A DNA stretch of 64,000 bases. It comes from Berkiella_A sp963976875 (lineage in GTDB: Bacteria; Pseudomonadota; Gammaproteobacteria; Berkiellales; Berkiellaceae). Positions 8,468 through 16,711 of this stretch are shown here, one piece after another. How positions within the stretch are numbered: position 1 is the stretch's first letter; each line of letters opens with the position of its first letter. The position numbers were made by a program, and so were the translations under genes. Location: positions 62,001 through 126,000 of the forward strand of contig CAXBML010000005.1 in assembly GCA_963976875.1 (NCBI GenBank). The letters are read 5' to 3'. The notes under the pieces were generated by a model that ran no database searches, had not been told where the DNA came from, and saw only the letters and a program-made list of their open reading frames with translations.

Positions 8468-9322
8468 ATGAACAAAACAGTAGGTAAACTTTACGTTGTT
8501 GGCACACCCATTGGCAACTTGGATGATCTAAGTTATAGAGCCTGCGAAACATTAAAGCAAGTAGATTGGATCGCCGCAGAAGATACTAGGGAGAGCAGAA
8601 AGCTATTAGAGCATTACAATATCAAAAAAGAGATGGTTAGCTTACATAACTACAATGAATTAGATCGCTGTCAGTATCTTATTGAGCGTTTGCAGCAAGG
8701 GGAAGATGGCGCGTTAATTAGCGACGCTGGTACGCCTTGTGTGAGTGATCCAGGCGCTAAATTAGTGCAGGCATTGTACAAAGAGAAAATTGATGTAGTC
8801 CCCATTCCAGGGCCTTGTGCGGCGATTGCGGCATATTCAGCAGCCGGTTTGGTTAATAGCTCTTTTATTTTTATCGGTTTCTTGCCAGCTAAAAGCCAAG
8901 GTAGAAAGAAAAGACTTTTAGAAATCAGCAAGTTATCTTCTACGCTGGTATTTTATGAAGCCCCACATCGCATAAAAGATATGTTATTTGACTGTCACGA
9001 GATTTTGGAAAAAGAACGGCGTATAGTGGTTGCGAGAGAATTGACCAAGAAATATGAGTCCCTTTACACAGGAACAATAGAATCAATTTTTAATGATGTT
9101 CAAACAGATACAATACCAGCCCGGGGTGAATTTGTTGTTCTGATTGATGGTGCTGGAGAGAAGACAGAATCAGATTTAGATGAAGAAGAAATAAAAGCCA
9201 AAAATATTTTAAAAATTTTATTGGCCGAATTGAAACTAAAACAAGCGGTTAATATAGCAACACAGTTGACTGGCAGCCCCAAAAATAAGTTATACAGCTG
9301 GGCTATAGACTTGAAAAAATAA
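8468..9322 (+). CDS. rsmI: 16S rRNA (cytidine-1402-2'-O)-methyltransferase RsmI
   Basis: This tetrapyrrole-methylase fold enzyme uses SAM to methylate the ribose of C1402 in the decoding centre of 16S rRNA. Its family blocks are all present over 284 aa: VVGTPIGNLDD at the N-terminus, AAEDTRESRKLL, SDAGTPCVSDPG, the P-G-P loop with AAIAAYSAAGL, FLPAKSQGRKKRL, FYEAPHRI and ARELTKKYE. Length and order match E. coli RsmI. It is divergent from lpoA, the conserved neighbour, so the two must share a compact 34-bp regulatory region. The downstream gene belongs to a different function. Confidence 0.95.
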   Translation: MNKTVGKLYVVGTPIGNLDDLSYRACETLKQVDWIAAEDTRESRKLLEHYNIKKEMVSLHNYNELDRCQYLIERLQQGEDGALISDAGTPCVSDPGAKLVQALYKEKIDVVPIPGPCAAIAAYSAAGLVNSSFIFIGFLPAKSQGRKKRLLEISKLSSTLVFYEAPHRIKDMLFDCHEILEKERRIVVARELTKKYESLYTGTIESIFNDVQTDTIPARGEFVVLIDGAGEKTESDLDEEEIKAKNILKILLAELKLKQAVNIATQLTGSPKNKLYSWAIDLKK

Positions 9323-9422
9323 ATTAAATCCTGCTTAATTCTCTCCGTATTAAAAATTCGAGGTTTATTTTGTTAGTTGATATTCAAAGTTTGGTCGGTG
9401 TAAAAACGTTTATGGGTGATTC

Positions 9423-10706
9423 ATGTCAAAATTGAAAGTAGCCATTAATGCGAACTTAGAGACAATACCGCACTCACCAACCTTGTTAGTTAACGAGCAG
9501 GTTAATCTGCAACGCAAACAAGGTAAACAGGTATATCAATTTGGTTTTGGGCAATCCCCATTTCCAGTGCCTGAGTTATTAGAAAAATCCTTGGCGGAAT
9601 GCGCCAAGTTAGGCCATTATGCGCCTTCTCAAGGCTTACCTGAGCTGGCGGACGCAATAGCGGATTATCATCAAAATATTTTTGACGACCAATTGACTCG
9701 AGATAATGTCGTTATCGGTCCGGGTAGTAAAGAACTTATATTTCATTTGCTGATGTTATTAGACGGTCCGCTATTGATACCGGCCCCTAGCTGGGTAAGC
9801 TATGAAGCCCAAGCTAAAATTTTGAATAAAACTTGTCACCGTTTACAGACTTCATTTGCGGAAGAGTATGCTTTAAGCCCGGAGACACTTGAACAGATTT
9901 GTCAAAAATTAGGTTCCGGGCAAAAAATATTATTATTGAATACGCCTAATAATCCTACGGGGCGCATTTATTCTAAAGACAGATTAGAGGCGCTTGCTAA
10001 AGTTTGTAGAGCACATCAAGTAGTCGTGATATCTGATGAGATATATGCATTATTGAGTTTTAGTACTTTTAACAGTATGAAACAAGTGTACCCAGAAGGT
10101 ACCTTTGTGACTTCAGGACTATCCAAAGCCTTTAGTGCGGGTGGGTATCGTTTAGGTTATTGCCTTATTCCTAGCCATATGGATAGGCTACGGAAAACAT
10201 GGGTGGGTTTAGTCAGTGAAACATATTCCTGTGTCACGACCCCCGTGCAATATGCCGCGCAGTCGGTCTATTCTGCTGTTCCTCAGCTTTTTCCTTACAT
10301 TAGGCAATGCGCATTGCTATACCAAGCTATTTGCAATTTTAGTCAAAGATACTTGGAGAATTTAGACCTTAATTGTTTAAGCACCCAAGGTGGATTTTAC
10401 TTATTCCCCGACTTCAACAATTTAAGAGAGCCTTTAAAAGAAAAAAATATTACAACTAATTTAGCATTGGCGGATCATCTGCTTCAGCATTACCAAGTGG
10501 CTATGTTGCCCGGTAGTGCTTTTTATATGCCTGATGATCATTTGAGCCTAAGGATGGCGCCAGTAGATTTCGATGGACGTGAATTGATAAGCCAATCATT
10601 TGATAACCAACAACTAGCGGAGTCTAATACGATTACGAAATTATTTCCGAATGTGGTAGCGGGTTTGGATAAGATCTCCGAATTTGTAACCCATGTGAAA
10701 TCGTAA
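9423..10706 (+). CDS. PLP-dependent class I/II aminotransferase
   Basis: This is a 427-aa fold-type I aminotransferase. Visible landmarks are the substrate-binding HYAPSQGLPEL segment, PAPSWVSYE, the NTPNNPTG motif, the SDEIYALL aspartate that contacts the pyridine nitrogen, and the Schiff-base lysine in GLSKAFSAGGYRLG (K235). It resembles aspartate/alanine-type aminotransferases; the amino donor and acceptor cannot be read from sequence. It stands 35 bp before an MFS transporter gene on the same strand, so the two may be co-expressed and deal with the same amino acid or keto acid. Confidence 0.85.
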   Translation: MSKLKVAINANLETIPHSPTLLVNEQVNLQRKQGKQVYQFGFGQSPFPVPELLEKSLAECAKLGHYAPSQGLPELADAIADYHQNIFDDQLTRDNVVIGPGSKELIFHLLMLLDGPLLIPAPSWVSYEAQAKILNKTCHRLQTSFAEEYALSPETLEQICQKLGSGQKILLLNTPNNPTGRIYSKDRLEALAKVCRAHQVVVISDEIYALLSFSTFNSMKQVYPEGTFVTSGLSKAFSAGGYRLGYCLIPSHMDRLRKTWVGLVSETYSCVTTPVQYAAQSVYSAVPQLFPYIRQCALLYQAICNFSQRYLENLDLNCLSTQGGFYLFPDFNNLREPLKEKNITTNLALADHLLQHYQVAMLPGSAFYMPDDHLSLRMAPVDFDGRELISQSFDNQQLAESNTITKLFPNVVAGLDKISEFVTHVKS

Positions 10707-10741
10707 ATCATTTAGACTGAAATAGTGAACTAGGAATCTAT

Positions 10742-12145
10742 ATGTCTACACAAAATAAGAGTAATTGGCTTGCACCCTTAGCGATGATTATGCTGGGTGG
10801 TTTATTCTACTGTTATGAATACATATTGCGCATTTCGCCCAGTATTATGATTCCTGAACTCATGGAATCATTTTCAATTAAGGCAACTCAAATTGGGGTT
10901 CTGTCTTCTTTCTATTATTGGGGTTATGCCATGGGCTCTGTCATGGTCGGACCTTTTATCGATAAGTATGGCGCAAAACGTGTTTTATTTTGGGCCGCGA
11001 TAGCCTGTGCTGTTGGAATCTTTTGCTTTGCTTATACAGAAAGCTTTTTGATGGCCAAAATATGTCGCGTGGCAATAGGATTAGGATCAGCCTTTGCTTT
11101 TATCGGTGTTTTAAAAATTGGCGCTATGTGGTTACCCGCGCGTTATTTTGGTCGCTTGGCCGGAATGTCGTCTATGCTGGGGGCTGCGAGTGGTATGCTA
11201 GGGCAAATCTTTCTTAGTAGCTTAATGAAAGATTATACTTGGCAGACTATATCTATTTATAGTGGCTTGGTTGGCGGTGTGATAGGGCTGCTCATTCTTA
11301 TTTTCTTAAAAGATAAGCCTGGAATACAAACCCCCATCGAACAAAGCTGCGAAGTGGAGACTTTTGGTCAATTAGTTCATAACTTTAAGAAAGTGGCAAT
11401 CAGAAGCGTATTTTGGAAAAACTGCATGATTGGTTTTACCACTTTTTTACCATTGATTGTATTTGCCGATTTATGGGGCGTGCCTTTTTTACAAAAAAGT
11501 TATCATTTGAGTCGTGAAGAAGCCGCTGTTTGTGTGTCTATGGTCTTTTTGGGCTGGGCATTAGGCGGGCCAAGCTTTGGTTATTTATTTGATACCTTTA
11601 AAAAATGGGGGGTCACTTTTTTCTGGGGAACAGCCATTGCAATGGTGAGTTCTATGTTTATTCTTTTTGCACCTATGGAAATTGGAGTTCTTAAGTTAGT
11701 ATTATTTGTATTTGGATTTTCAGGAAGTTCCCATGTGCTTGTTTTTGTGAGCAGTAAAAGAATGTCGCCTAAAGGCATAGAGGGCACGACCCTAGGTGTG
11801 ACTAATTTATTTATGATGTCTGCCGGCGTTTTGATTCAACCTTGTATTGGTATTGCGATTGATAAATTTTCTGTTTACTTGTTGCAGCAACATGATATTC
11901 ATTTAAGCATGGTGTATGCATATCAATATGCATTATCCATCGTGCCTATTTCTCTGGGATTGACATTAATCTTGATTGTGCAAGTTACAAAACAGACTGA
12001 AGTTGAAAGCCCTAGTCCAAATTTCAAATCAAACTTGCCTCAAAGGCCACATCTTAGTATGCTTACATACGAGAGTTGGTCAGGCAATCGCTATTCGAAT
12101 AGAGTAGAGGAAAGTCCGGGCTCCGCAGGGCAGAGTGCCAGGTAA
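10742..12145 (+). CDS. MFS transporter; reading frame runs into rnpB
   Basis: This inner-membrane transporter has about twelve hydrophobic segments and the MFS loop motif GPFIDKYGAKR after TM2. The substrate is unknown; the context (adjacent aminotransferase) hints at an amino or organic acid. AGGA, 7 bp before ATG 10742, gives a good start. The frame stays open past the last membrane segment and ends only at TAA 12143-12145, 75 bp inside rnpB, so the final 25 residues or so are dictated by the RNase P RNA sequence. Either the native stop has been lost or this tail is tolerated. The family call is firm; the last 60 residues are suspect. Confidence 0.85.
   Translation: MSTQNKSNWLAPLAMIMLGGLFYCYEYILRISPSIMIPELMESFSIKATQIGVLSSFYYWGYAMGSVMVGPFIDKYGAKRVLFWAAIACAVGIFCFAYTESFLMAKICRVAIGLGSAFAFIGVLKIGAMWLPARYFGRLAGMSSMLGAASGMLGQIFLSSLMKDYTWQTISIYSGLVGGVIGLLILIFLKDKPGIQTPIEQSCEVETFGQLVHNFKKVAIRSVFWKNCMIGFTTFLPLIVFADLWGVPFLQKSYHLSREEAAVCVSMVFLGWALGGPSFGYLFDTFKKWGVTFFWGTAIAMVSSMFILFAPMEIGVLKLVLFVFGFSGSSHVLVFVSSKRMSPKGIEGTTLGVTNLFMMSAGVLIQPCIGIAIDKFSVYLLQQHDIHLSMVYAYQYALSIVPISLGLTLILIVQVTKQTEVESPSPNFKSNLPQRPHLSMLTYESWSGNRYSNRVEESPGSAGQSAR
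12035..12063 (+). promoter_or_regulatory. Putative rnpB promoter inside the MFS gene
   Basis: TTGCCT (12035-12040) and TATGCT (12058-12063) are separated by 17 bp, and the predicted transcription start falls at or next to base 12071, where the P1 helix of RNase P RNA begins. The agreement between promoter and RNA 5' end makes this credible. Confidence 0.6.
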
Positions 12146-12422
12146 CGCCTGGGAGGCGCGAGCCTACGGAAAGTGCAGCAGAGAATAAACCGCCTAAGTT
12201 ATCTATTTATTGATAGCCGGTAAGGGTGAAATGGTGCGGTAAGAGCGCACCGCGTAACTGGTAACAGCTTACGGCATGGTAAACCCCACTTGGAGCAAGA
12301 CCAAATAGGAACCTAATGGTGTGGCCCGCATTGGGTTCGGGTAGGTCGCTTGAGCCAAATGGTGACATTTGGCCTAGATGAATGGTTGTCTACGACAGAA
12401 CCCGGCTTATCGACCAACTCTC
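12071..12422 (+). ncRNA. rnpB: RNase P RNA (bacterial type A)
   Basis: This is the catalytic RNA that matures tRNA 5' ends. The outermost helix P1 pairs GAGAGTTGGTC (12071-12081) with GACCAACTCTC (12412-12422). Conserved core blocks are present: AGAGGAAAGTCCGGGCTCC near the 5' end, the GCCAGGTAACGCCTGG hairpin, GGTAAGGGTGAAATGGTGC, and the 3' partner ACAGAACCCGGCTTATC. It is followed by TTTT. Its first 75 bases overlap the end of the MFS reading frame. rnpB near rsmI/lpoA is common in gammaproteobacteria. Confidence 0.97.
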
Positions 12423-12585
12423 TTTTATTTCTATATTATCCCTTTTTATCCCATCCTAGAAAGATAGTTGATCAACTATAAAGTTATTTTTCTAATATAG
12501 CTAGCAATATAGTTTGTTGCTTGGCACAATACCACCTAGATGTCGCTTTCATTTGAGTAGGGCGCAGGAGAAGGTTGGATAGTGT

Positions 12586-12644
12586 TAAATTGGGTGTCCC
12601 GATAAGGCCTCGATAAGGCCTAAATTGGGTGTCCCGATAAGGCC
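12586..12644. repeat. 24-bp direct repeat pair
   Basis: A 24-bp unit beginning TAAATTGGGTGTCCC and ending GATAAGGCC occurs at 12586-12609 and again, identical, at 12621-12644. The 11 bp between them repeat the CGATAAGGCC part, so this is a small nested duplication. Confidence 0.85.
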
Positions 12645-12646
12645 GT

Positions 12647-12983
12647 CCTGAAAAGTTGAGCTTTAAATTGATGAGCAGAGCGAATCAGTTTCCTCTACTG
12701 ATGACAGGAGAGGACGCCCGAAGTGCTGGTGAGGTTAGATCTCATATGAGTCTCCCCTGAAAAGTTGAGCTTTAAATTGATGAGCAGAGCGAATCAGTTT
12801 CCTCTACTGATGACAGGAGAGGACGCCCGAAGGGCTGGTGAGGTTAGATCTCATATGAGTCTGCCCTGAAAAGTTGAGCTTTAAATTGATGAGCAGAGCG
12901 AATCAGTTTCCTCTCCTGGTGGCAGGAGAGGACGCCCGAAGGGCTGGTGAGGTTAGCTCTCATATGAGTCTGCCCTGAAAAGT
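12647..12983. repeat. 109-bp tandem repeat, three copies plus 10 bp
   Basis: Copies start at 12647, 12756 and 12865, with a 10-bp remnant from 12974; the period is exactly 109 bp. Each copy can fold: AAATTGAT pairs with ATCAGTTT (one G-U); CCTCT-n-CTG pairs with CAG-n-AGAGG; GCCC-GAA-GGGC is a small hairpin; and CTCATATGAG is a palindrome. In copy 3 the mismatch inside the second stem is restored to a C-G pair and its loop changes, so the hairpin is kept while the sequence differs. There is no open frame across the copies. Confidence 0.9.
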
Positions 12984-13136
12984 GAACAGAATCGTCTTAA
13001 TTAGTTCTGATACTTATTAGGTGGGAGCTGAGAAGGCTGCCGATAAGTCTGATTAAAATTACAGTCACATGCACCTACACTATATTATTCTGTGGTTCAG
13101 AGTGGGAATATTAGAAAGTAAGTGTGGAAACTTTCC

Positions 13137-13166
13137 TTGACAGGATCCAGAAACGCTACCTATAGT
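13137..13166 (+). promoter_or_regulatory. dcw-cluster promoter (Pmra)
   Basis: A perfect -35 TTGACA (13137-13142) and the -10 TATAGT (13161-13166) are separated by 18 bp. The predicted start, near 13173, lies about 45 bp before mraZ. This is the best sigma-70 promoter before the cell-wall and division genes and shows that the longer frame from 13122 cannot be the mraZ coding start. Confidence 0.8.
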
Positions 13167-13200
13167 GTGAGTAAGTGGATCATGGTGGATCAAAGTGGGG
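13166..13200 (+). promoter_or_regulatory. MraZ operator repeats
   Basis: TGGAT (13176), TGGAT (13186) and TGGGG (13196) lie at exact 10-bp steps, with a weaker TGTGA at 13166. MraZ proteins bind TGGGN pentamers spaced by 5 bp between the promoter and mraZ, and this arrangement matches. Repression of the cluster by its own first product is therefore likely. Confidence 0.75.
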
Positions 13201-13217
13201 AGAGGTTAAGCGTGAGT

Positions 13218-13703
13218 ATGTTTCGGGGTGTTAGTGAACTCTCGCTAGACAGTAAGGGCCGTATAACGGTTCCAACCCGCCACCGTGAGCCACTCATTAC
13301 TTCAAGTAGTGATGAGTCTGAGAAAAATAGCAGTGCAGGAACTTGTATTGTTACGATTGATACGGAAGAGAATTGTCTTTTAATTTATCCCCTCGCACAA
13401 TGGGAAAAAATTGAAACACAAATAGAGGCATTGCCTAGCTTTAATAAGCAAGCACGTAAAGTGCAGAGATTATTACTAGGTCATGCAACAGAAGTGAACA
13501 TAGATAGTCACGGTAGGATGCTTATTCCACCTCCCTTAAGAGAGTTTGCACATTTAGACAAACAATGTGTGCTGATTGGACAAGGGAAGAAATTTGAATT
13601 GTGGAGTAAAGCAGATTGGGATCAACAAAGAGATACTTGGTTGAAGGAGGGAACAGAGGAAGGGGATGATGTGCCACCTAGTCTTCTGTCTATATCATTA
13701 TGA
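13218..13703 (+). CDS. mraZ: Transcriptional regulator MraZ
   Basis: This 161-aa protein of the AbrB/MraZ swapped-hairpin family is the first gene of the dcw cluster and its autorepressor in E. coli. Two MraZ half-motifs are visible: SLDSKGRITVPTRHREPL near the N-terminus and NIDSHGRMLIPPPLREFA around residues 95-115, the D-x-x-G-R signature occurring once in each half. ATG 13218 (MFRGV) is the family start; GTG 13212, two codons earlier, is better spaced from AGAGG (13201-13205) and is a real alternative. The stop overlaps rsmH in an ATGA arrangement. Confidence 0.92.
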   Translation: MFRGVSELSLDSKGRITVPTRHREPLITSSSDESEKNSSAGTCIVTIDTEENCLLIYPLAQWEKIETQIEALPSFNKQARKVQRLLLGHATEVNIDSHGRMLIPPPLREFAHLDKQCVLIGQGKKFELWSKADWDQQRDTWLKEGTEEGDDVPPSLLSISL

Positions 13704-14677
13704 ATAATACATATCATCACAAACCCGTTATGTTACAGGAAGTTATTGAGTGCTTACGGATCAAGCCCAATGGTCGCTATATAGATGCTACCTTTGGTCG
13801 TGGTGGTCATAGCCAAGAAATACTGAATCAATTAGGTCCGGATGGGCAATTAATTGTATTTGATAAAGATCATGAAGCGATATCACACGCAAAAAAACAC
13901 TTTTCAGAGGAACCTCGCATAAAAGTACACCATGCTTGCTTTAGTGAAATTGAGCAAATTATGGCGGACTATGCAGGTCAGATTGATGGGATCATGGTGG
14001 ACTTAGGGGTGAGTTCCGCACAACTAGATGATCCAGAAAGGGGCTTTAGTTTTAGATTTAACGCAGACTTAGATATGCGGATGGATCATCGACAAGAAGA
14101 AACAGCCGCAAGCTGGCTGAATAAAGCATCAAAAAAAGAAATGGCTCAGGTTTTAAGACGTTACGGTGAAGAAATTGATGCGGGTCGTATTGCTGCAAAA
14201 ATTATTGAACGTAGAGATTTAGCACCAATTAAAACCACAAAAGATTTTACGGACGTTATTCAAGATGCCAAAGTTAGATTTAGAAAGAAAATAAATCCAG
14301 CAACACAGTCTTTTCAAGCCGTACGAATCCATGTGAATCAAGAAATGGAAGTATTAGAGCGTTTTCTAGAACAAGCGCCTTCTTTACTGAGACCTTCGGG
14401 TGTCATGGCGATTTTGAGCTTTCACTCCTTGGAAGATAGAATGGTAAAACGCTGTTTTAGTCGGTTAGTGAAACCAGCCTTACCAAGAAAGATGCCAATT
14501 TTGGAAGCATCCATTGATAAACCTTATGATTGGCAGGTTAAAAGGGCTATGTCATCTATTGAAGAATGCCTGGTTAATCCTAGAGCTAGAAGCGCTGTAC
14601 TTAGAGCTATTAGAAAAACAGAGTCTATGGCATTGACAACAGAATCTGTCAAATCAATAGAGCACCAGGAAATATAA
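13700..14677 (+). CDS. rsmH: 16S rRNA (cytosine-1402-N4)-methyltransferase RsmH
   Basis: This SAM-dependent enzyme methylates the base of C1402 in 16S rRNA, the same nucleotide whose ribose is modified by RsmI also encoded in this window. It is 325 aa with the SAM-binding motif DATFGRGGHS at residues 29-38, a DGIMVDLGVSSAQLDDPERGFSF-type block broken over the centre, RIHVNQE, and SFHSLEDR near residue 240. The start overlaps the mraZ stop by 4 bp, implying translational coupling. Confidence 0.96.
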   Translation: MNNTYHHKPVMLQEVIECLRIKPNGRYIDATFGRGGHSQEILNQLGPDGQLIVFDKDHEAISHAKKHFSEEPRIKVHHACFSEIEQIMADYAGQIDGIMVDLGVSSAQLDDPERGFSFRFNADLDMRMDHRQEETAASWLNKASKKEMAQVLRRYGEEIDAGRIAAKIIERRDLAPIKTTKDFTDVIQDAKVRFRKKINPATQSFQAVRIHVNQEMEVLERFLEQAPSLLRPSGVMAILSFHSLEDRMVKRCFSRLVKPALPRKMPILEASIDKPYDWQVKRAMSSIEECLVNPRARSAVLRAIRKTESMALTTESVKSIEHQEI

Positions 14678-14707
14678 AACAGAACTAAAAACGTTAAGGA
14701 TAAATTC

Positions 14708-15022
14708 ATGAGAGGGCAACAAATGCCAACAATGAATGAAGAACAAGGAATGCTCATGGTACTAAAGCCTATTGCGCTGGTGACTTTAGTCATAGGGATT
14801 TTTGTATCTGCGATGAGTGTTATTTACTTTAAACATTGTAGTCGACAATATTTTACGGAACTTCAAAACTTACAACAGACTTCAGAAAATCTACATGTAG
14901 AATGGAGTCAGTTGTTGGTAGAACAAGGCACTTGGGCATCAGATGTGAGAGTGGATAAAGTCGCTCGACAGCATTTGAGTATGATATTACCGGAACCACA
15001 GGATGTGGTGGTGATTAGATGA
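14708..15022 (+). CDS. ftsL: Cell division protein FtsL
   Basis: This is a 104-aa bitopic membrane protein: a short cytoplasmic N-terminus, one membrane segment (about residues 20-40) and a periplasmic coiled-coil region (QQTSENLHVEWSQLLVEQGTW) followed by a conserved-type RVDKVARQHL end. With FtsB and FtsQ it activates septal FtsWI. AAGGA lies about 8 bp before ATG 14708. Position between rsmH and ftsI and overlap with ftsI (ATGA) confirm the assignment despite weak sequence conservation in this family. Confidence 0.92.
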   Translation: MRGQQMPTMNEEQGMLMVLKPIALVTLVIGIFVSAMSVIYFKHCSRQYFTELQNLQQTSENLHVEWSQLLVEQGTWASDVRVDKVARQHLSMILPEPQDVVVIR

Positions 15023-16710
15023 AAAAAAGTCATTGCTCTAAAGTTAGATTGGCAACGATAGTATTTCTGAGTATCAGCATATTTATCGCTTTGTTATATC
15101 GTATGTATGATATACAAGTGAAAGATAATGATTTCTTGCAGACGCAAGGTGAAATACGTAGTTTACGTTCAGTTTCAGTTCAATCTTTCAGAGGCATGAT
15201 TTTTGATAGAAATGGTGATCCATTAGCGATTAGCACACCCGTAAAATCTTTATGGGTTAATCCCAGTCAAGTTGATTTGAGCGAGAAAGCATGGGCCAAA
15301 CTGGCAACAATCATTCAGCGGGATGAGCAACGTATTAAGTCTAAAATTAAACGTAAAAAAGGTAAGCAATTTGCTTACTTGAAACGTCAAATTCCACCTC
15401 ACCTTGCCAAGAAAATCAGTAAGCTAGAGTTAAAGGGGTTGTATTTAAAAACAGAATACAAGCGTTTCTACCCGATGGGCGAAGTGTTTTCACATGTTAT
15501 AGGTACAACGAATTTAGACCATAAAGGTATCCAAGGTTTAGAGTTAGTTTTGGATAAAACATTATCAGGTTCTAAAGGACAGAAAAAAGTTCTAAAAGAC
15601 CGATATGGAAAAAATGTGGGAGAATTTGAGCATAAAACACTGGCTGAAAACGGCGAAAACATTACCCTCAGTTTAGATGGCCGCATTCAATATTTGGCTT
15701 ACAAATCACTAAAGCAAGCGGTGGAAAAGCACCAAGCCACTGCGGGCACGGCAATCGTACTTGATGTCAAAACCGGTGAAATTTTAGCTATGGTCAATGA
15801 GCCAACCTATAATCCCAATACACGCTTTGAATATATAGACAGTCGTTTTAGAAACCGTGCTGTCACGGATACATTTGAGCCAGGTTCTGTGATGAAGGCA
15901 TTTAGTATGGTGAATGTTTTACAATCAGGCAAATATTATCCTCATACCTCTGTAGATACCAGTCCTGGTTGGGTAAAAGTCGGCGGTGCCACAGTAAAAG
16001 ATTTTAGAAATTATGGCACATTAGATTTGGGTCATATCATGCAAAAATCGAGTAATGTCGGTATTACGAAACTGACTTTAGCATTACCACCTGAAAGTCT
16101 TTATCAAACATTAAAACAAGTTGGTTTTGGTGAGGAAACAGAGAGCGCTTTGCCTGGGGAGATGAGTGGCAGCCTAAATTCTGATGTTGTGGATAGACCC
16201 TTTACTCGAGCGACCTTAGCATTTGGTTATGGGATGACAGTGACCCCCTTGCAATTGGCACAAAGTTACGCCATTTTGGGCGATCAAGGTCGTAGACATC
16301 CCACGACTTTCTTAAAGCAAAGTGAGCAAGTGAAAAGTGAGCAAGTCATAGATCCAACTATCGCACAAGCCGTGAATAAAATGTTACAATTGACCACCCA
16401 GGAAGGAGGGACAGGCGTTCGTGCGCGTGTACCAGGTTATATGGTTGCAGGAAAGACTGGCACGGTTAGAAAAGTTAGTCAACAAGGCTATGACGATAAT
16501 CATCATGTTGCGGTATTTGCTGGATTTGTACCCGCAGATAGGCCAAAAGTGGCGATTGTTGTATTTATTGATGATCCCAGCCAAGGTGGTTATTATGGTG
16601 GGGTTGTTGCAGCGCCAGTATTTTCTCGTATAGCGCAAGGTACTATGCGAATACTGAATATTCCTCAACAAACATACGATCCGAGTGAATATATATTAGC
16701 GAACAAATAA
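15019..16710 (+). CDS. ftsI: Septal peptidoglycan transpeptidase FtsI (PBP3)
   Basis: This class B penicillin-binding protein crosslinks septal peptidoglycan. It is 563 aa with an N-terminal membrane anchor (about residues 8-28), a PBP dimerisation domain (SFRGMIFDRNGDPLAIS) and a transpeptidase domain with all three motifs: SVMK (nucleophile S290, K293), SSN (344-346) and KTG (479-481). It pairs with FtsW encoded in the same cluster. The start overlaps the ftsL stop by 4 bp. Confidence 0.97.
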   Translation: MKKSHCSKVRLATIVFLSISIFIALLYRMYDIQVKDNDFLQTQGEIRSLRSVSVQSFRGMIFDRNGDPLAISTPVKSLWVNPSQVDLSEKAWAKLATIIQRDEQRIKSKIKRKKGKQFAYLKRQIPPHLAKKISKLELKGLYLKTEYKRFYPMGEVFSHVIGTTNLDHKGIQGLELVLDKTLSGSKGQKKVLKDRYGKNVGEFEHKTLAENGENITLSLDGRIQYLAYKSLKQAVEKHQATAGTAIVLDVKTGEILAMVNEPTYNPNTRFEYIDSRFRNRAVTDTFEPGSVMKAFSMVNVLQSGKYYPHTSVDTSPGWVKVGGATVKDFRNYGTLDLGHIMQKSSNVGITKLTLALPPESLYQTLKQVGFGEETESALPGEMSGSLNSDVVDRPFTRATLAFGYGMTVTPLQLAQSYAILGDQGRRHPTTFLKQSEQVKSEQVIDPTIAQAVNKMLQLTTQEGGTGVRARVPGYMVAGKTGTVRKVSQQGYDDNHHVAVFAGFVPADRPKVAIVVFIDDPSQGGYYGGVVAAPVFSRIAQGTMRILNIPQQTYDPSEYILANK

Positions 16711-16711
16711 T

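Larger units (their letters stand above)
12423..13136. other. Noncoding, repeat-rich stretch before the dcw cluster
   Basis: No credible gene lies here. The stretch holds two 24-bp direct repeats (12586-12644), three copies of a 109-bp repeat (12647-12983), and about 150 bp of unremarkable sequence before the mraZ promoter. No transposase or phage gene adjoins the repeats. Confidence 0.7.

Noticed and set aside
12661..12830. Hammerhead-ribozyme-like strings (TGATGAG and CTGATGA followed by CGAA or GAAG) in the 109-bp repeat
   Set aside because: The required C before UGAUGA, the conserved GAAA with its partner pair and proper stems I and III are missing, and copy 3 changes CTGATGA to CTGGTGG.
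12647..12983. CRISPR array
   Set aside because: The 109-bp units abut with no unique spacers of regular length, and there are no cas genes.
13122..13217. N-terminal extension of MraZ
   Set aside because: It contains the promoter -35 and -10 and the operator repeats; the family start is at MFRGV.
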